This document shows, piece by piece, positions 7,935-16,890 of a stretch of DNA of 60,422 nt (positions are counted from its first letter, which is position 1; every line of letters starts with the position of its first letter). The notes under the pieces were generated by a model. It searched no databases, was not told the origin of the DNA, and saw only the letters and a list, made by a program, of their open reading frames with translations. Source of the DNA: a bacterium 1xD8-48 (GTDB lineage Bacteria; Bacillota; Clostridia; Lachnospirales; Lachnospiraceae). Where the stretch lies: NCBI GenBank assembly GCA_009917455.1, contig QZDS01000031.1, positions 1 to 60,422 of the forward strand. The letters are read 5' to 3'. The translations under genes and the position numbers were made by a program.

Positions 7935-7988
7935 AACCTCGTGGAAAAGGTAATAAACTATAATAATACCTTTTCCATGAGGTTTTTT
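7935..7988 (+). terminator. Strong hairpin with T-run between the two PBP genes
   Basis: Arms 7935-7952 (AACCTCGTGGAAAAGGTA) and 7967-7984 pair over 18 positions with one G-T pair. They are followed by TTTT and then directly by the ATG at 7989. The shape is that of an intrinsic terminator. The GAGG that serves as ribosome site for the second PBP lies in the 3' arm, so the hairpin would also hide it. It is either a partial terminator that sets the ratio of the two PBPs or a translation control element. Confidence 0.75.
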
Positions 7989-9719
7989 ATGGGTAAAAAT
8001 ATGACTTATCACCGGAAGAAGATTGTGACGATATTTTTTGCCGCTCTGGCGGTTTTCCTGATTCTTGCCGGGAGGCTTACCTGGCTGATGATATTCCGGT
8101 CCGATTACTACTCGGAGAGGGCCAGAGAGCTTCACGAAAGGGAACGGAGCATCAAGGCGGCCAGAGGGCGGATAATTGACGCCAACGGAACGGTAATTGC
8201 GGATAATAAAACCGTCTGCACCGTATCGGTGATACATAACCAGATAAAGGACGCCGACGCCATTGTGGAGACTTTAAGCAGAGAGCTTGACCTCTCGGAG
8301 GACTTTGTCCGCAAGAGAGTGGAGAAGTATTCCTCTATCGAGAGAATCAAAAGCAATGTGGATAAGGAAAAGGGGGACGCTATCAGAGCCTGTAATTTGG
8401 AGGGCGTCAAGGTGGACGAGGATTATAAACGTTACTATCCCTACGGCAGCCTTGCCTCCAAGGTGCTGGGCTTTACAGGCGGCGATAATCAGGGAATCAT
8501 AGGTCTTGAGGTAAAATACGAGGAATATCTGAAAGGTCAGGAGGGAACCATCCTTACCGTCACCGACGCCAGGGGTGTGGAGATTGACGCGGCGGGAGAG
8601 GAGCGGGTGGAGCCTGTTGCCGGAGGGGACCTCTACGTCAGCCTTGATATGAATATCCAGAGCTACGCCACCCAGCTTGCCAGACAGGTGATGGAGACAA
8701 AAGAGGCCGAGAGGGTGTCCATACTGGTGATGAACCCCCAAAACGGTGAAATCATGGCGATGGCGGATGTACCGGAATTTGATTTGAATCAGCCCTACGA
8801 GCTGCCGGAGGGGACGGACACTGGAAACCTTACACAGGAACAGAAGCAGGAGCTTTTGAACCGCATGTGGCGGAACGGCTGCATCAACGACACCTACGAG
8901 CCCGGCTCTACCTTTAAGATTATTACTGCCGCCGCCGGATTAGAGGGAGGTGTGGTGACCACCGAAGACAGGTTCAGCTGCCCCGGCTTTATTATGGTGG
9001 AGGACAGGAGAATCCGCTGCCATAAAATTGCAGGTCACGGAGCCGAAAACTTTGTGGAGGCGACAATGAACAGCTGTAACCCGGTGTTTATTACGGTAGG
9101 GATGCGGCTGGGAGTGGAAAAATATTATCATTATTTCAGGCAGTTCGGCCTTTTAAACAAAACAGGGGTGGATTTGCCGGGGGAGGCCGGTACGATTATG
9201 CACAAAATGGAGGATATGAAGGCTGTGGAGCTCGCCACCGTATCCTTCGGGCAGTCTTTCCAGATTACGCCCATACAGCTCGCCACAACGGCGTCCTCCA
9301 TTGTTAACGGCGGAAACAGAATAACGCCCCATTTTGCCGTCATGACCTCCGACAGGGAAGGGACGGAGATAAAAAGGTTCTCGTATCCGGTGACGGAGCA
9401 TATCGTATCAGAGGAAACCTCGGCAACCATGCGGATGATTTTAGAGCAGGTGGTGGAAAAGGGCTCCGGCAAAAACGGCTATGTGGAGGGGGCAAGGATT
9501 GGCGGCAAAACAGCCACAAGCCAGACCCTGCCAAGGGGCAGCGGAAGGTACATCGCCTCGTTTTTGGGCTTTGCCCCGGCCAACGACCCGAAGGTGCTGG
9601 CCCTTGTGATTATCCACAATCCCCAGGGGGTTTATTACGGAGGACAGGTAGCGGCTCCGGTTGTGCGGCAGCTTTTTGAAAATATTCTTCCTTATTTAGA
9701 GAAAATGGATTATAATTGA
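7989..9719 (+). CDS. Second class B penicillin-binding protein (SpoVD/FtsI type) with altered KTG motif
   Basis: ATG 7989 is chosen because the frame upstream of it is occupied by an 18-bp hairpin, and GAGG at 7979-7982 sits at the right distance. The 576-residue protein starts MGKNMTYHRKKIV and has a membrane anchor (residues 14-36), the dimerisation domain (KAARGRIIDANGTVIADN) and a transpeptidase domain. The motifs are STFK (YEPGSTFKII) and SCN. The third motif reads KTAT (residues 507-510, GGKTATSQ) where nearly all class B PBPs have KTG(T/S). It has no PASTA domain. Tandem class B PBPs in the dcw cluster are known in spore formers, where one is SpoVD for cortex synthesis. Confidence 0.92.
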   Translation: MGKNMTYHRKKIVTIFFAALAVFLILAGRLTWLMIFRSDYYSERARELHERERSIKAARGRIIDANGTVIADNKTVCTVSVIHNQIKDADAIVETLSRELDLSEDFVRKRVEKYSSIERIKSNVDKEKGDAIRACNLEGVKVDEDYKRYYPYGSLASKVLGFTGGDNQGIIGLEVKYEEYLKGQEGTILTVTDARGVEIDAAGEERVEPVAGGDLYVSLDMNIQSYATQLARQVMETKEAERVSILVMNPQNGEIMAMADVPEFDLNQPYELPEGTDTGNLTQEQKQELLNRMWRNGCINDTYEPGSTFKIITAAAGLEGGVVTTEDRFSCPGFIMVEDRRIRCHKIAGHGAENFVEATMNSCNPVFITVGMRLGVEKYYHYFRQFGLLNKTGVDLPGEAGTIMHKMEDMKAVELATVSFGQSFQITPIQLATTASSIVNGGNRITPHFAVMTSDREGTEIKRFSYPVTEHIVSEETSATMRMILEQVVEKGSGKNGYVEGARIGGKTATSQTLPRGSGRYIASFLGFAPANDPKVLALVIIHNPQGVYYGGQVAAPVVRQLFENILPYLEKMDYN

Positions 9720-9732
9720 GAGGTATAGGCTT

Positions 9733-10692
9733 ATGGTTGGCAGTGAAATTGCAGTACCTATATTAATATCATTTGGCTTAAGCGCTGCATTGGGTCCCCT
9801 TGTGATTCCTCTTTTAAGAAGGATGAAAGTGGGGCAGACGGTTCGGGACGACGGCCCGGGCACCCATTTGAAAAAGACGGGAACCCCTACCATGGGGGGA
9901 ATCCTGATAATGCTGAGTGTGACAGTCACTTCCCTTTTGTATGTGAGGGAATATCCCGCAATTATCCCGGTGATGGTTCTTACCCTGGGCTTTGGCCTGA
10001 TAGGATTTCTGGACGATTATATCAAGGTGGTGCTGCGGCGTTCCATGGGCCTTTCCGCCTGGCAGAAAATGCTGCTGCAGCTTTTGGTGACGGGAATGTT
10101 TGCGTATTATGCCCTCCATGGCGCGAATCTTTCACTGGCGATGCGGATTCCCTTTTTGAAAGGATACTATGTGGATTTCGGATGGCTCAACATTCCGCTG
10201 ATGTTCCTTGTGGTGACGGGAACGGCCAACGGTGCGAATTTTACCGACGGCCTGGACGGTCTTGCGGGAAGTGTCACGGTACTTGTAGCCACCTTTTTTA
10301 CCATGGCGGGAATCGGACTTCACGCGGGCATAGAGCCTGTTACCTGCGCGGTGACGGGGGCGCTTTTGGGATTTCTGCTATTTAACGTCCATCCTGCCAG
10401 CGTGTTCATGGGAGATACCGGCTCGCTGGCTCTCGGCGGTTTTGTGGCGGGATGCGCGTACATGACGGGAATGCCGCTTTTTCTGCCAATCGTTTGTTTT
10501 ATTTATGTAATAGAGGTGCTTTCGGTTATTATACAGGTAGGATATTTTAAAATAAGCGGTGGGAAAAGAATATTCAGAATGGCCCCTCTCCACCATCATT
10601 TTGAGTTATGCGGATGGAAGGAGACAAAGGTGGTGGCAGTCTTTTCCATTGTTACGGCGGTGCTTTGCCTTCTGGCTTTGCTGGGCATATAG
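9733..10692 (+). CDS. mraY: Phospho-N-acetylmuramoyl-pentapeptide transferase
   Basis: MraY makes lipid I from UDP-MurNAc-pentapeptide and undecaprenyl phosphate. The 319-residue multi-span protein carries PTMGGILI, the Asp-rich loops (GFLDDYIKV and NFTDGLDGLAGS), MGDTGSLALGG and the late HHHFELCGW cluster, all hallmarks of the family. It starts 13 bp after the second PBP and is followed by murD. Confidence 0.97.
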   Translation: MVGSEIAVPILISFGLSAALGPLVIPLLRRMKVGQTVRDDGPGTHLKKTGTPTMGGILIMLSVTVTSLLYVREYPAIIPVMVLTLGFGLIGFLDDYIKVVLRRSMGLSAWQKMLLQLLVTGMFAYYALHGANLSLAMRIPFLKGYYVDFGWLNIPLMFLVVTGTANGANFTDGLDGLAGSVTVLVATFFTMAGIGLHAGIEPVTCAVTGALLGFLLFNVHPASVFMGDTGSLALGGFVAGCAYMTGMPLFLPIVCFIYVIEVLSVIIQVGYFKISGGKRIFRMAPLHHHFELCGWKETKVVAVFSIVTAVLCLLALLGI

Positions 10693-10714
10693 CCGCAGAA
10701 ATGAGGAAATAACA

Positions 10715-12082
10715 ATGAATTTGCAGAATAAAAAGGTTCTGGTGGTAGGAAGCGGAAAAAGTGGAATCGGAGCGGTGAGGATGCTGGGAAAATTAGGAGC
10801 GCTGCCCGTACTTTTTGACAGCAATGAAAAGCTTGATAAGGAAGAGCTTCTTAAAAAAACGGGCAAAATACCGGGAATGGAGATTCTCCTGGGAAGTGTT
10901 CCGAAGGAGAGGAAAAAGGAGTTTTTTCTGGTGGTGATAAGTCCCGGCGTTCCTGTGGACGCTCCCTGGCTTTCCGATTACAGAGCCCTTAATGTTCCAA
11001 TCTGGGGGGAAATCGAGCTGGCAGGCGCCTATGCAAAGGGAAAGGTTATCGGCATCACGGGAACCAACGGAAAGACCACGACAACCACTTTGACAGGGCA
11101 GATAATGGCGGCTTACTATGAATCGGTGTACGTGGTGGGAAATATTGGGAACCCTTATACGGATATTGCCCTTGATACCCGGGAGGATACCGTGACGGTT
11201 GCGGAAATCAGCAGCTTCCAGCTGGAAACCATTCATGAGTTCAGACCGGCGGTGTCAGCCATATTAAATATTACCCCCGACCATTTAAACCGGCACCATA
11301 CCATGGAGCGTTATGTAAGGACCAAAGAGGAAATTACGAAAAATCAGAAAAAAAATGACGTCTGCGTATTAAATTATGAGGACGCTTATACAAAGGATTT
11401 CGGGGACAGGTGTCCGGCGGAGGTGGTTTTCTTTTCCTCTAAAAGAGAGCTGCCGGAAGGGATTTTCCTGAAAGGCGAGGATATTTATCTGGCTGAGGCG
11501 GGAAGGAAAGAAAGCCGCCGGCTGATGAATATCCATGAAATGAAGCTGGTGGGCATGTGCAATGTGGAAAATGTGATGGCTGCCATTGCCATAAGCAAAG
11601 CCATGGGAGTGCCGGAGGATATCATTCTTAAGACCATACGGGATTTCAGGGCGGTGGAGCACAGGATTGAATTTGTGGCGACCAAAGGCGGCGTCGACTA
11701 TTATAACGACTCTAAAGGCACCAATCCCGACGCGGCGATTCAGGGAATCCGGGCAATGACAAAGCCTACGGTGCTGATTGGGGGCGGATATGATAAGGAA
11801 AGCAGCTATGACGAATGGATTGAAGCCTTTGAGGGTAAGGTGAAGGCGTTTGTCCTGATTGGGCAGACGAAGGAGAAAATCGCCGCCTGTGCAAGGGCGC
11901 ACAATGTACAGAATATTATCATGGCGGACACCTTTGAGGAAGCCTTCGGCATCTGCGTGAGTCAGGCAAAGCCCGGTGACGCAGTGCTTTTGTCGCCGGC
12001 CTGCGCAAGCTGGGGAATGTTTACGGATTACGAAGCCCGCGGAAGGATATTTAAAGAGTTGGTGGAAAAGATTGGAGTTTAG
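10715..12082 (+). CDS. murD: UDP-N-acetylmuramoylalanine--D-glutamate ligase
   Basis: This cytoplasmic Mur ligase adds D-Glu to UDP-MurNAc-L-Ala. The 455-residue product begins MNLQNKKVLVVGSGKSG, as MurD does, after GAGGAAATAACA. An upstream in-frame extension overlaps mraY and has no family match. The ATP-binding GITGTNGKTTTTT loop, the Mur ligase residues around NITPDHLNRH and YNDSKGTNPDA, and the C-terminal LLSPACASWGMF are present. Its TAG stop overlaps the GTG start of ftsW. Confidence 0.97.
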   Translation: MNLQNKKVLVVGSGKSGIGAVRMLGKLGALPVLFDSNEKLDKEELLKKTGKIPGMEILLGSVPKERKKEFFLVVISPGVPVDAPWLSDYRALNVPIWGEIELAGAYAKGKVIGITGTNGKTTTTTLTGQIMAAYYESVYVVGNIGNPYTDIALDTREDTVTVAEISSFQLETIHEFRPAVSAILNITPDHLNRHHTMERYVRTKEEITKNQKKNDVCVLNYEDAYTKDFGDRCPAEVVFFSSKRELPEGIFLKGEDIYLAEAGRKESRRLMNIHEMKLVGMCNVENVMAAIAISKAMGVPEDIILKTIRDFRAVEHRIEFVATKGGVDYYNDSKGTNPDAAIQGIRAMTKPTVLIGGGYDKESSYDEWIEAFEGKVKAFVLIGQTKEKIAACARAHNVQNIIMADTFEEAFGICVSQAKPGDAVLLSPACASWGMFTDYEARGRIFKELVEKIGV

Positions 12083-13272
12083 TGATTGTGGCGGTAAGAC
12101 GATTTGGAAACAGTCAGAGAAGAAGAGAAAGGGAAGCGCAGGAGTCGTTTTTTGACTATACCATGCTTTTCATCGTACTTTTTTTGCTTGCTTTCGGGCT
12201 GGTGATGCTCTACTCTGCCAGCGCCTACGACGCAAGCCTGCACTATGAGGGGGATTCCACGTATTTCCTGAGAAGGCAGGTAGGAGCCACGGCTCTCGGC
12301 ATAGCGGCGATGATAGTGGTTGCCAATATTCCCTATCATTTCTGGGAGCGCTTTGCCGTGATGGGCGTTGCGGTGTCCATCGGGCTGATTTTCCTGATTA
12401 TTCCTTTCGGCTATGAGGCAAACGGGGCAAAAAGGTGGCTGAGGATTTTCGGCATTTCCATTCAGCCGGCGGAGGTTGCAAAGCTGGCGGTTATCCTGTT
12501 TCTGGCCAGCCTGATTTGCCGGCTGGGGAGGAAGGTGCGCTCCTGGAAGGGGTTTTGCGTGGTGCTTTTTGTGCCGGCCATTATCGCCGTGCTGGTCTGG
12601 CAGATTACGGAGAATATGAGCTCGGCCATTATCATCCTGGGAATCGCGGTACTGATGCTGTTTGTGGCGTGTCCGGATTACAAACGGTTTATCTTTCTGG
12701 GGATTGCGGGCGCAGGGGTGGCGGCCCTGGCGGTTTATGTGATTGTCCAGATGAGCCAGTCGGAAAATGCCGCCGCGGTAGGTGTGCGCGGGGCCAGAAT
12801 CCTTGCCTGGCTTGACCCTGAGGCTTATGCCAGCGGAAAGGGCTTTCAGACCCTGCAGGCGCTTTATGCCATAGGTTCCGGCGGCATCCTTGGAAAAGGG
12901 CTGGGGCAGAGCATGCAGAAGCTGGGTTTCATGCCGGAGGCGCAGAATGATATGATATTTTCCATTATCTGCGAGGAGTTAGGGCTCTTCGGGGCGCTTT
13001 CCATTTTGATAATGTTTATCCTCCTTATCTGGCGGTTCATGGTGATTGCCAACAATGCGCCGGATTTGTTCGGGGCGCTTTTAGTGGTGGGAGTTATGTC
13101 CCATGTAGCCATACAGGTGATTTTGAACGTAGCGGTTGTCACCAACACCATTCCCAACACGGGAATTTCCCTTCCCTTTATCAGCTACGGAGGAACCTCG
13201 GTGCTGTTCCAGCTTGTGGAAATCGGATTTGTCTTAAGTGTTGGCAAAGGGATACGATTCAAAGACTTATAG
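12082..13272 (+). CDS. ftsW: Lipid II polymerase FtsW (SEDS family)
   Basis: This is a polytopic SEDS glycosyltransferase that polymerises lipid II together with a class B PBP. The 396-residue product has about ten membrane spans. SEDS motifs include LMLYSAS-like text at the first span (GLVMLYSASAY), GAKRWL, QPAEVAKLA, the catalytic-loop region (PEAQNDMIFSIICEELG) and the final PFISYGGTS. The GTG start overlaps the murD stop and follows TTGGAG. murG, often found next to ftsW, is absent; murA follows instead. Confidence 0.95.
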   Translation: MIVAVRRFGNSQRRREREAQESFFDYTMLFIVLFLLAFGLVMLYSASAYDASLHYEGDSTYFLRRQVGATALGIAAMIVVANIPYHFWERFAVMGVAVSIGLIFLIIPFGYEANGAKRWLRIFGISIQPAEVAKLAVILFLASLICRLGRKVRSWKGFCVVLFVPAIIAVLVWQITENMSSAIIILGIAVLMLFVACPDYKRFIFLGIAGAGVAALAVYVIVQMSQSENAAAVGVRGARILAWLDPEAYASGKGFQTLQALYAIGSGGILGKGLGQSMQKLGFMPEAQNDMIFSIICEELGLFGALSILIMFILLIWRFMVIANNAPDLFGALLVVGVMSHVAIQVILNVAVVTNTIPNTGISLPFISYGGTSVLFQLVEIGFVLSVGKGIRFKDL

Positions 13273-13350
13273 TACAAGGCACACTTTCCTTTCTGTTACA
13301 TATAGTTAGAATAGGTCGAATTTTTTAACCGGAAGGCAGATGGTGAGAAT

Positions 13351-14604
13351 TTGGATGCTATTCATATTCACGGAGGAAATGCGCTTTTTGGAGAAACGAA
13401 GATACAGGGCTCAAAGAATGCGGCATTGCCGGTGATGGCGGCCGCCCTTCTGATTAAGGATGTCTGTACCATAGAAAACTGTCCTCATATTTCGGACGTT
13501 TTGCATATGCAGCAGCTCTTGCAGCAGCTTGGCTGTACGGTGAGCCATGAAGAAAATACGCTGGTGATTGACGCGAGAAATCTGTCAATGGATACCATGT
13601 CAGGAGAAAATGTGACGGGGATGCGCTCGTCCATTACCCTTTTGGGAGCCGTGCTTGGCAGATGCAGGGAGGTGACCATGGCCTACCCCGGCGGGTGCGT
13701 GATTGGCCAGCGTCCCATAGACATACATCTTTCGGCGCTTCGGAAAATGGGCGTGGTCATTTATGAAAAGGAAGGATGCTTTACTGCCAGGGTAAAGTCA
13801 TTAGAGGGAGCGGTGATTAATCTTCCGATATCCAGCGTGGGGGCTACGGAAAACGTGATTCTCGCCGCGGTTATGGCCCGGGGCGTGACAGTTTTGCAGA
13901 ATGCCGCCAAGGAGCCGGAAATTGCCACCTTATGTGAATTTTTGCGGGAAGCCGGCGCCGTAATAGAGGGAATCGGCGGTTCCGTCCTGATTATACAGGG
14001 CGGCCATGAGCTCCACGGAGTTTCCTTCCGGGTTCCGGCAGACAGGATTGTGGCGGGAACCTACCTGATGAGCGTAATCGGCGCCGGCGGAAATATTTTT
14101 CTGGAGGATGCTCCCGCCTCTCAGATGCGGGGAATGCTCAAAATCGCCGATGAGATTGGGGCGCAGATTCATATTTCCAGGGAAGGGCTTCATGTAATTG
14201 CGGATGAACACAAAAGGGCGCTGCCCTATGTAAAGACAGAGATTTATCCGGGCTTTCCCACGGATATGCAGTCTCCCCTGATGGCGGCGCTGACAACTGC
14301 CCAGGGAATCAGCGTGATAGAGGAGACCATATTTGAAGACAGATTCCGTGTGGCGGCGCAGCTTCGGAAGATGGGAGCCGGTATTGAGCTTTCCGGAAAA
14401 AGACAGGCGGTAATTATCGGCGTGGACAGTCTTCTTGGCTGCGAGGTGACGGCGGAGGAACTGCGCGGAGGAGCCGCGCTGGTGATTGCGGGATGTATGG
14501 CGCCTGGGGAGACAATCGTAAAAAACCGTCATTTTATAGAACGGGGATATGAGGATATCTGCCGGGACTACCGGAATCTTGGAGTGGATATCCGTATCGG
14601 GTAA
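13351..14604 (+). CDS. murA: UDP-N-acetylglucosamine 1-carboxyvinyltransferase
   Basis: MurA catalyses the first committed peptidoglycan step and is the fosfomycin target. The 417-residue product reads DAIHIHGGNALFGETKIQGSKNAAL at its start and has the catalytic cysteine in PGGCVIGQRPID, so it should be fosfomycin sensitive in principle. The TTG start at 13351 follows GGTGAG at a normal distance, and no better ATG or GTG fits the family N-terminus. It lies 78 bp after ftsW and its stop overlaps the ftsQ start. Confidence 0.95.
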   Translation: MDAIHIHGGNALFGETKIQGSKNAALPVMAAALLIKDVCTIENCPHISDVLHMQQLLQQLGCTVSHEENTLVIDARNLSMDTMSGENVTGMRSSITLLGAVLGRCREVTMAYPGGCVIGQRPIDIHLSALRKMGVVIYEKEGCFTARVKSLEGAVINLPISSVGATENVILAAVMARGVTVLQNAAKEPEIATLCEFLREAGAVIEGIGGSVLIIQGGHELHGVSFRVPADRIVAGTYLMSVIGAGGNIFLEDAPASQMRGMLKIADEIGAQIHISREGLHVIADEHKRALPYVKTEIYPGFPTDMQSPLMAALTTAQGISVIEETIFEDRFRVAAQLRKMGAGIELSGKRQAVIIGVDSLLGCEVTAEELRGGAALVIAGCMAPGETIVKNRHFIERGYEDICRDYRNLGVDIRIG

Positions 14605-15428
14605 TGATTATGGCGAAACAAAATACACGGCTGCGGGTCGTGCCGAAGACAAAGGCAAAAAAACAGCAGAAGAAAGAGGTCTCTTTTGACGGAGACAGCT
14701 TTTTCATGAGGCACAGAAGCCTTTTTATTATCGGGGGGACGCTGCTTTTACTGGCGGCGGCACTGATTTTTGCTTTTTCTTATATTAGCGAAAATTATAC
14801 TGTGACGACGGTGTATGTGGAGGGAAACATTCATTACTCGGAGGAGGAAATCATTGGTATGGTGACAAAAGGGCATTATGGAAATAATTCCCTTTTCTTA
14901 TCCTTAAAGTATAAGGACAAAAGCGTGGAAGGCGTTCCCTTTGTGGAAAAAATGGATGTTTCCGTGCTCGACCCCCACACCATAAAGATAGAAGTTTATG
15001 AAAAGGCGCTGGCCGGATATGTGGAATATCTGGAAAAATGCATGTATTTTGACAAGGATGGAATTGTGACGGAAATTTCCGAAGAGAGAACGGAAGGGGT
15101 TCCCCAGGTGACCGGGCTTTCCTTTGACCATGTGCTTTTGCATGAGCCGCTTCCGGTGGAGGATGCCGGCATTTTCCGCTCAATTTTGAATATCACGCAG
15201 CTTGTAAACAAATACAACCTTTCAGTGGACAGGATATATTTTGGAAAAGAGGGTAATCTTGTCCTTTATTTTGACAACGTGAAGGCAGCTCTTGGAACAG
15301 GCGATAATCTGGACGAGAAAATCATGAGACTTCAGTATATGCTGCCGAATCTTGAGGGGAAAAGCGGCACGCTCAGGATGGAAAACTATACGGAGGAGAC
15401 AAAAAATACCTCCTTTGAACCGGATTAA
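14604..15428 (+). CDS. ftsQ: Cell division protein FtsQ/DivIB
   Basis: This is a 274-residue bitopic divisome protein. A basic cytoplasmic N-terminus rich in Lys and Gln is followed by one membrane span near residues 37-58 (SLFIIGGTLLLLAAALIF). Next comes a POTRA-like domain beginning YTVTTVYVEGNIHYSEEEI, then an FtsQ/DivIB beta domain, and a polar tail ending SFEPD. The ATG start overlaps the murA TAA (TAATG); a second ATG two codons on is also possible. Position before ftsZ is typical. Confidence 0.9.
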   Translation: MIMAKQNTRLRVVPKTKAKKQQKKEVSFDGDSFFMRHRSLFIIGGTLLLLAAALIFAFSYISENYTVTTVYVEGNIHYSEEEIIGMVTKGHYGNNSLFLSLKYKDKSVEGVPFVEKMDVSVLDPHTIKIEVYEKALAGYVEYLEKCMYFDKDGIVTEISEERTEGVPQVTGLSFDHVLLHEPLPVEDAGIFRSILNITQLVNKYNLSVDRIYFGKEGNLVLYFDNVKAALGTGDNLDEKIMRLQYMLPNLEGKSGTLRMENYTEETKNTSFEPD

Positions 15429-15529
15429 AAAAAACTGAAATTTGTTGTTGCTAAATCACCAAAAAAATTATATGATAGTCTATATGAATTGACGAGGCTA
15501 TAGTTATGCCATACAGGATGAACCATTTT

Positions 15530-15553
15530 TGGTATGCATGCTGATGCATACCA
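15530..15553 (+). promoter_or_regulatory. Perfect inverted repeat in the ftsZ leader
   Basis: A ten-base stem (TGGTATGCAT with ATGCATACCA) closes a four-base GCTG loop, followed by TTTTAAT. It lies 42 bp before the ftsZ start. It could be a weak terminator or attenuator for transcripts from ftsQ, or a protein-binding palindrome. A possible promoter (TTGTTG near 15445, AT-rich TATATGAT near 15469) lies upstream of it. Confidence 0.55.
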
Positions 15554-15595
15554 TTTTAATAGATTGTTCTGGAATGATGTGAAGGAGGAGCTACC

Positions 15596-16801
15596 TTGCT
15601 GGAAATTAAGACAAACGATGCTGAATCTGCAGCCAAAATCATTGTGCTTGGTGTGGGCGGCGCAGGTAATAATGCTGTTAATAGAATGGTGGACGAGAAT
15701 ATTACCGGAGTTGAATTCGTTGGAATCAACACGGACAAGCAGGCACTGCAGCTTTGCAGAGCGCCGAAACTTCTGCAGATTGGCGAGAAGCTGACCAAGG
15801 GGCTGGGCGCGGGCGCAAAGCCTGAAATCGGCGAGAAGGCGGCTGAGGAGAGCAGCGAGGAGATAGCCTCCGTCCTTCGGGGGGCGGATATGGTGTTTGT
15901 CACCTGCGGTATGGGAGGCGGCACCGGTACCGGCGCGGCGCCCGTGGTGGCGAAGCTGGCCAAGGATATGGGGATTTTGACGGTAGGCGTGGTAACGAAG
16001 CCCTTCCGTTTTGAGGCAAAGGCCCGTATGGTAAACGCCTTAAGCGGTATCGAGAAGATAAAAGACAATGTGGATACTCTGATTGTGATTCCCAACGACA
16101 AGCTCCTTGAGATTGTTGACAGGCGGACGACGATGCCCGACGCATTAAAGAAAGCCGACGAGGTGCTTCAGCAGGCGGTGCAGGGAATCACGGATTTGAT
16201 TAACGTTCCCGCAGTAATCAATCTTGACTTTGCGGATGTCCAGACGGTAATGAAGGATAAGGGAATCGCTCATATCGGAATCGGAGAGGGCAAGGGCGAC
16301 GATAAGGCCAGCGAAGCGGTTAAGATGGCGGTGGAAAGCCCGCTTCTTGAGACCACAATTTCCGGGGCTTCCCATGTGATTATCAATGTATCCGGCGATA
16401 TCACCCTTGCGGACGCTTCCGACGCGGCAAGCTATGTGCAGGAGCTGGCGGGAGACGAGGTAAATATTATCTTTGGTGCGATGTACGACGAATCAAAGAG
16501 CGACAGCTGCCGTATTACGGTGATTGCAACGGGGCTTGAGGATGCGACTTTAGGAAGCGGCAAGCAGTCGCCTTACAGCTCTTTTGCGAATAAATACAAG
16601 ACAGTTACCCCTAATATTTCATCTCTGCGGCATACGGCTGTGAATACGGCTGCTGCCGAGAACCAGACCGGTGCAGCTCCGGCGCCGGGCGTGGCTGCAA
16701 TGCCGTACAGACCGGTTACAGGAATTAACAGCCCCGGGGATATCAGGAGCAATGTAGCGGACAAGCCGTTAAAGATACCGGATTTTCTGCAAAAAAAATA
16801 A
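15596..16801 (+). CDS. ftsZ: Cell division GTPase FtsZ
   Basis: FtsZ is the tubulin-like GTPase of the Z ring. The TTG start at 15596 follows a strong AAGGAGG; the product begins [27 protein letters not shown] in family fashion. The tubulin signature [10 protein letters not shown], the T7-loop aspartates ([11 protein letters not shown]) and the conserved C-terminal peptide IPDFLQKK for FtsA/SepF/EzrA binding are all present in 401 residues. It is the last gene of the cluster, with a terminator directly behind it. Confidence 0.98.
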   Translation: MLEIKTNDAESAAKIIVLGVGGAGNNAVNRMVDENITGVEFVGINTDKQALQLCRAPKLLQIGEKLTKGLGAGAKPEIGEKAAEESSEEIASVLRGADMVFVTCGMGGGTGTGAAPVVAKLAKDMGILTVGVVTKPFRFEAKARMVNALSGIEKIKDNVDTLIVIPNDKLLEIVDRRTTMPDALKKADEVLQQAVQGITDLINVPAVINLDFADVQTVMKDKGIAHIGIGEGKGDDKASEAVKMAVESPLLETTISGASHVIINVSGDITLADASDAASYVQELAGDEVNIIFGAMYDESKSDSCRITVIATGLEDATLGSGKQSPYSSFANKYKTVTPNISSLRHTAVNTAAAENQTGAAPAPGVAAMPYRPVTGINSPGDIRSNVADKPLKIPDFLQKK

Positions 16802-16805
16802 AGTG

Positions 16806-16839
16806 AAAGGCTGTATCCCACGGGGCTGCAGCCTTTTTT
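16806..16839 (+). terminator. Terminator of the division cluster
   Basis: The stem AAAGGCTG (16806-16813) pairs with CAGCCTTT (16829-16836) around a 15-nt loop, with a T-run at 16834-16839, directly after the ftsZ stop. Confidence 0.8.
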
Positions 16840-16890
16840 GTCCCGAAGGCCGGAAAAATTTGCATCTGCCGGGCGGAAATGAGGAAACAT

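Noticed and set aside
7929..7988. Upstream start for the second PBP (MNNLVEKVINYN...)
   Set aside because: The 20 extra codons coincide with an 18-bp hairpin and T-run, lack a good ribosome site and have no counterpart in the family.
7212..8237. A 341-codon minus-strand open frame across the end of the first PBP gene and the start of the second
   Set aside because: It runs antisense to two clear PBP domains, has no ribosome site, and its Arg/His/Gly-rich text reflects the GC-rich repeats on the other strand.
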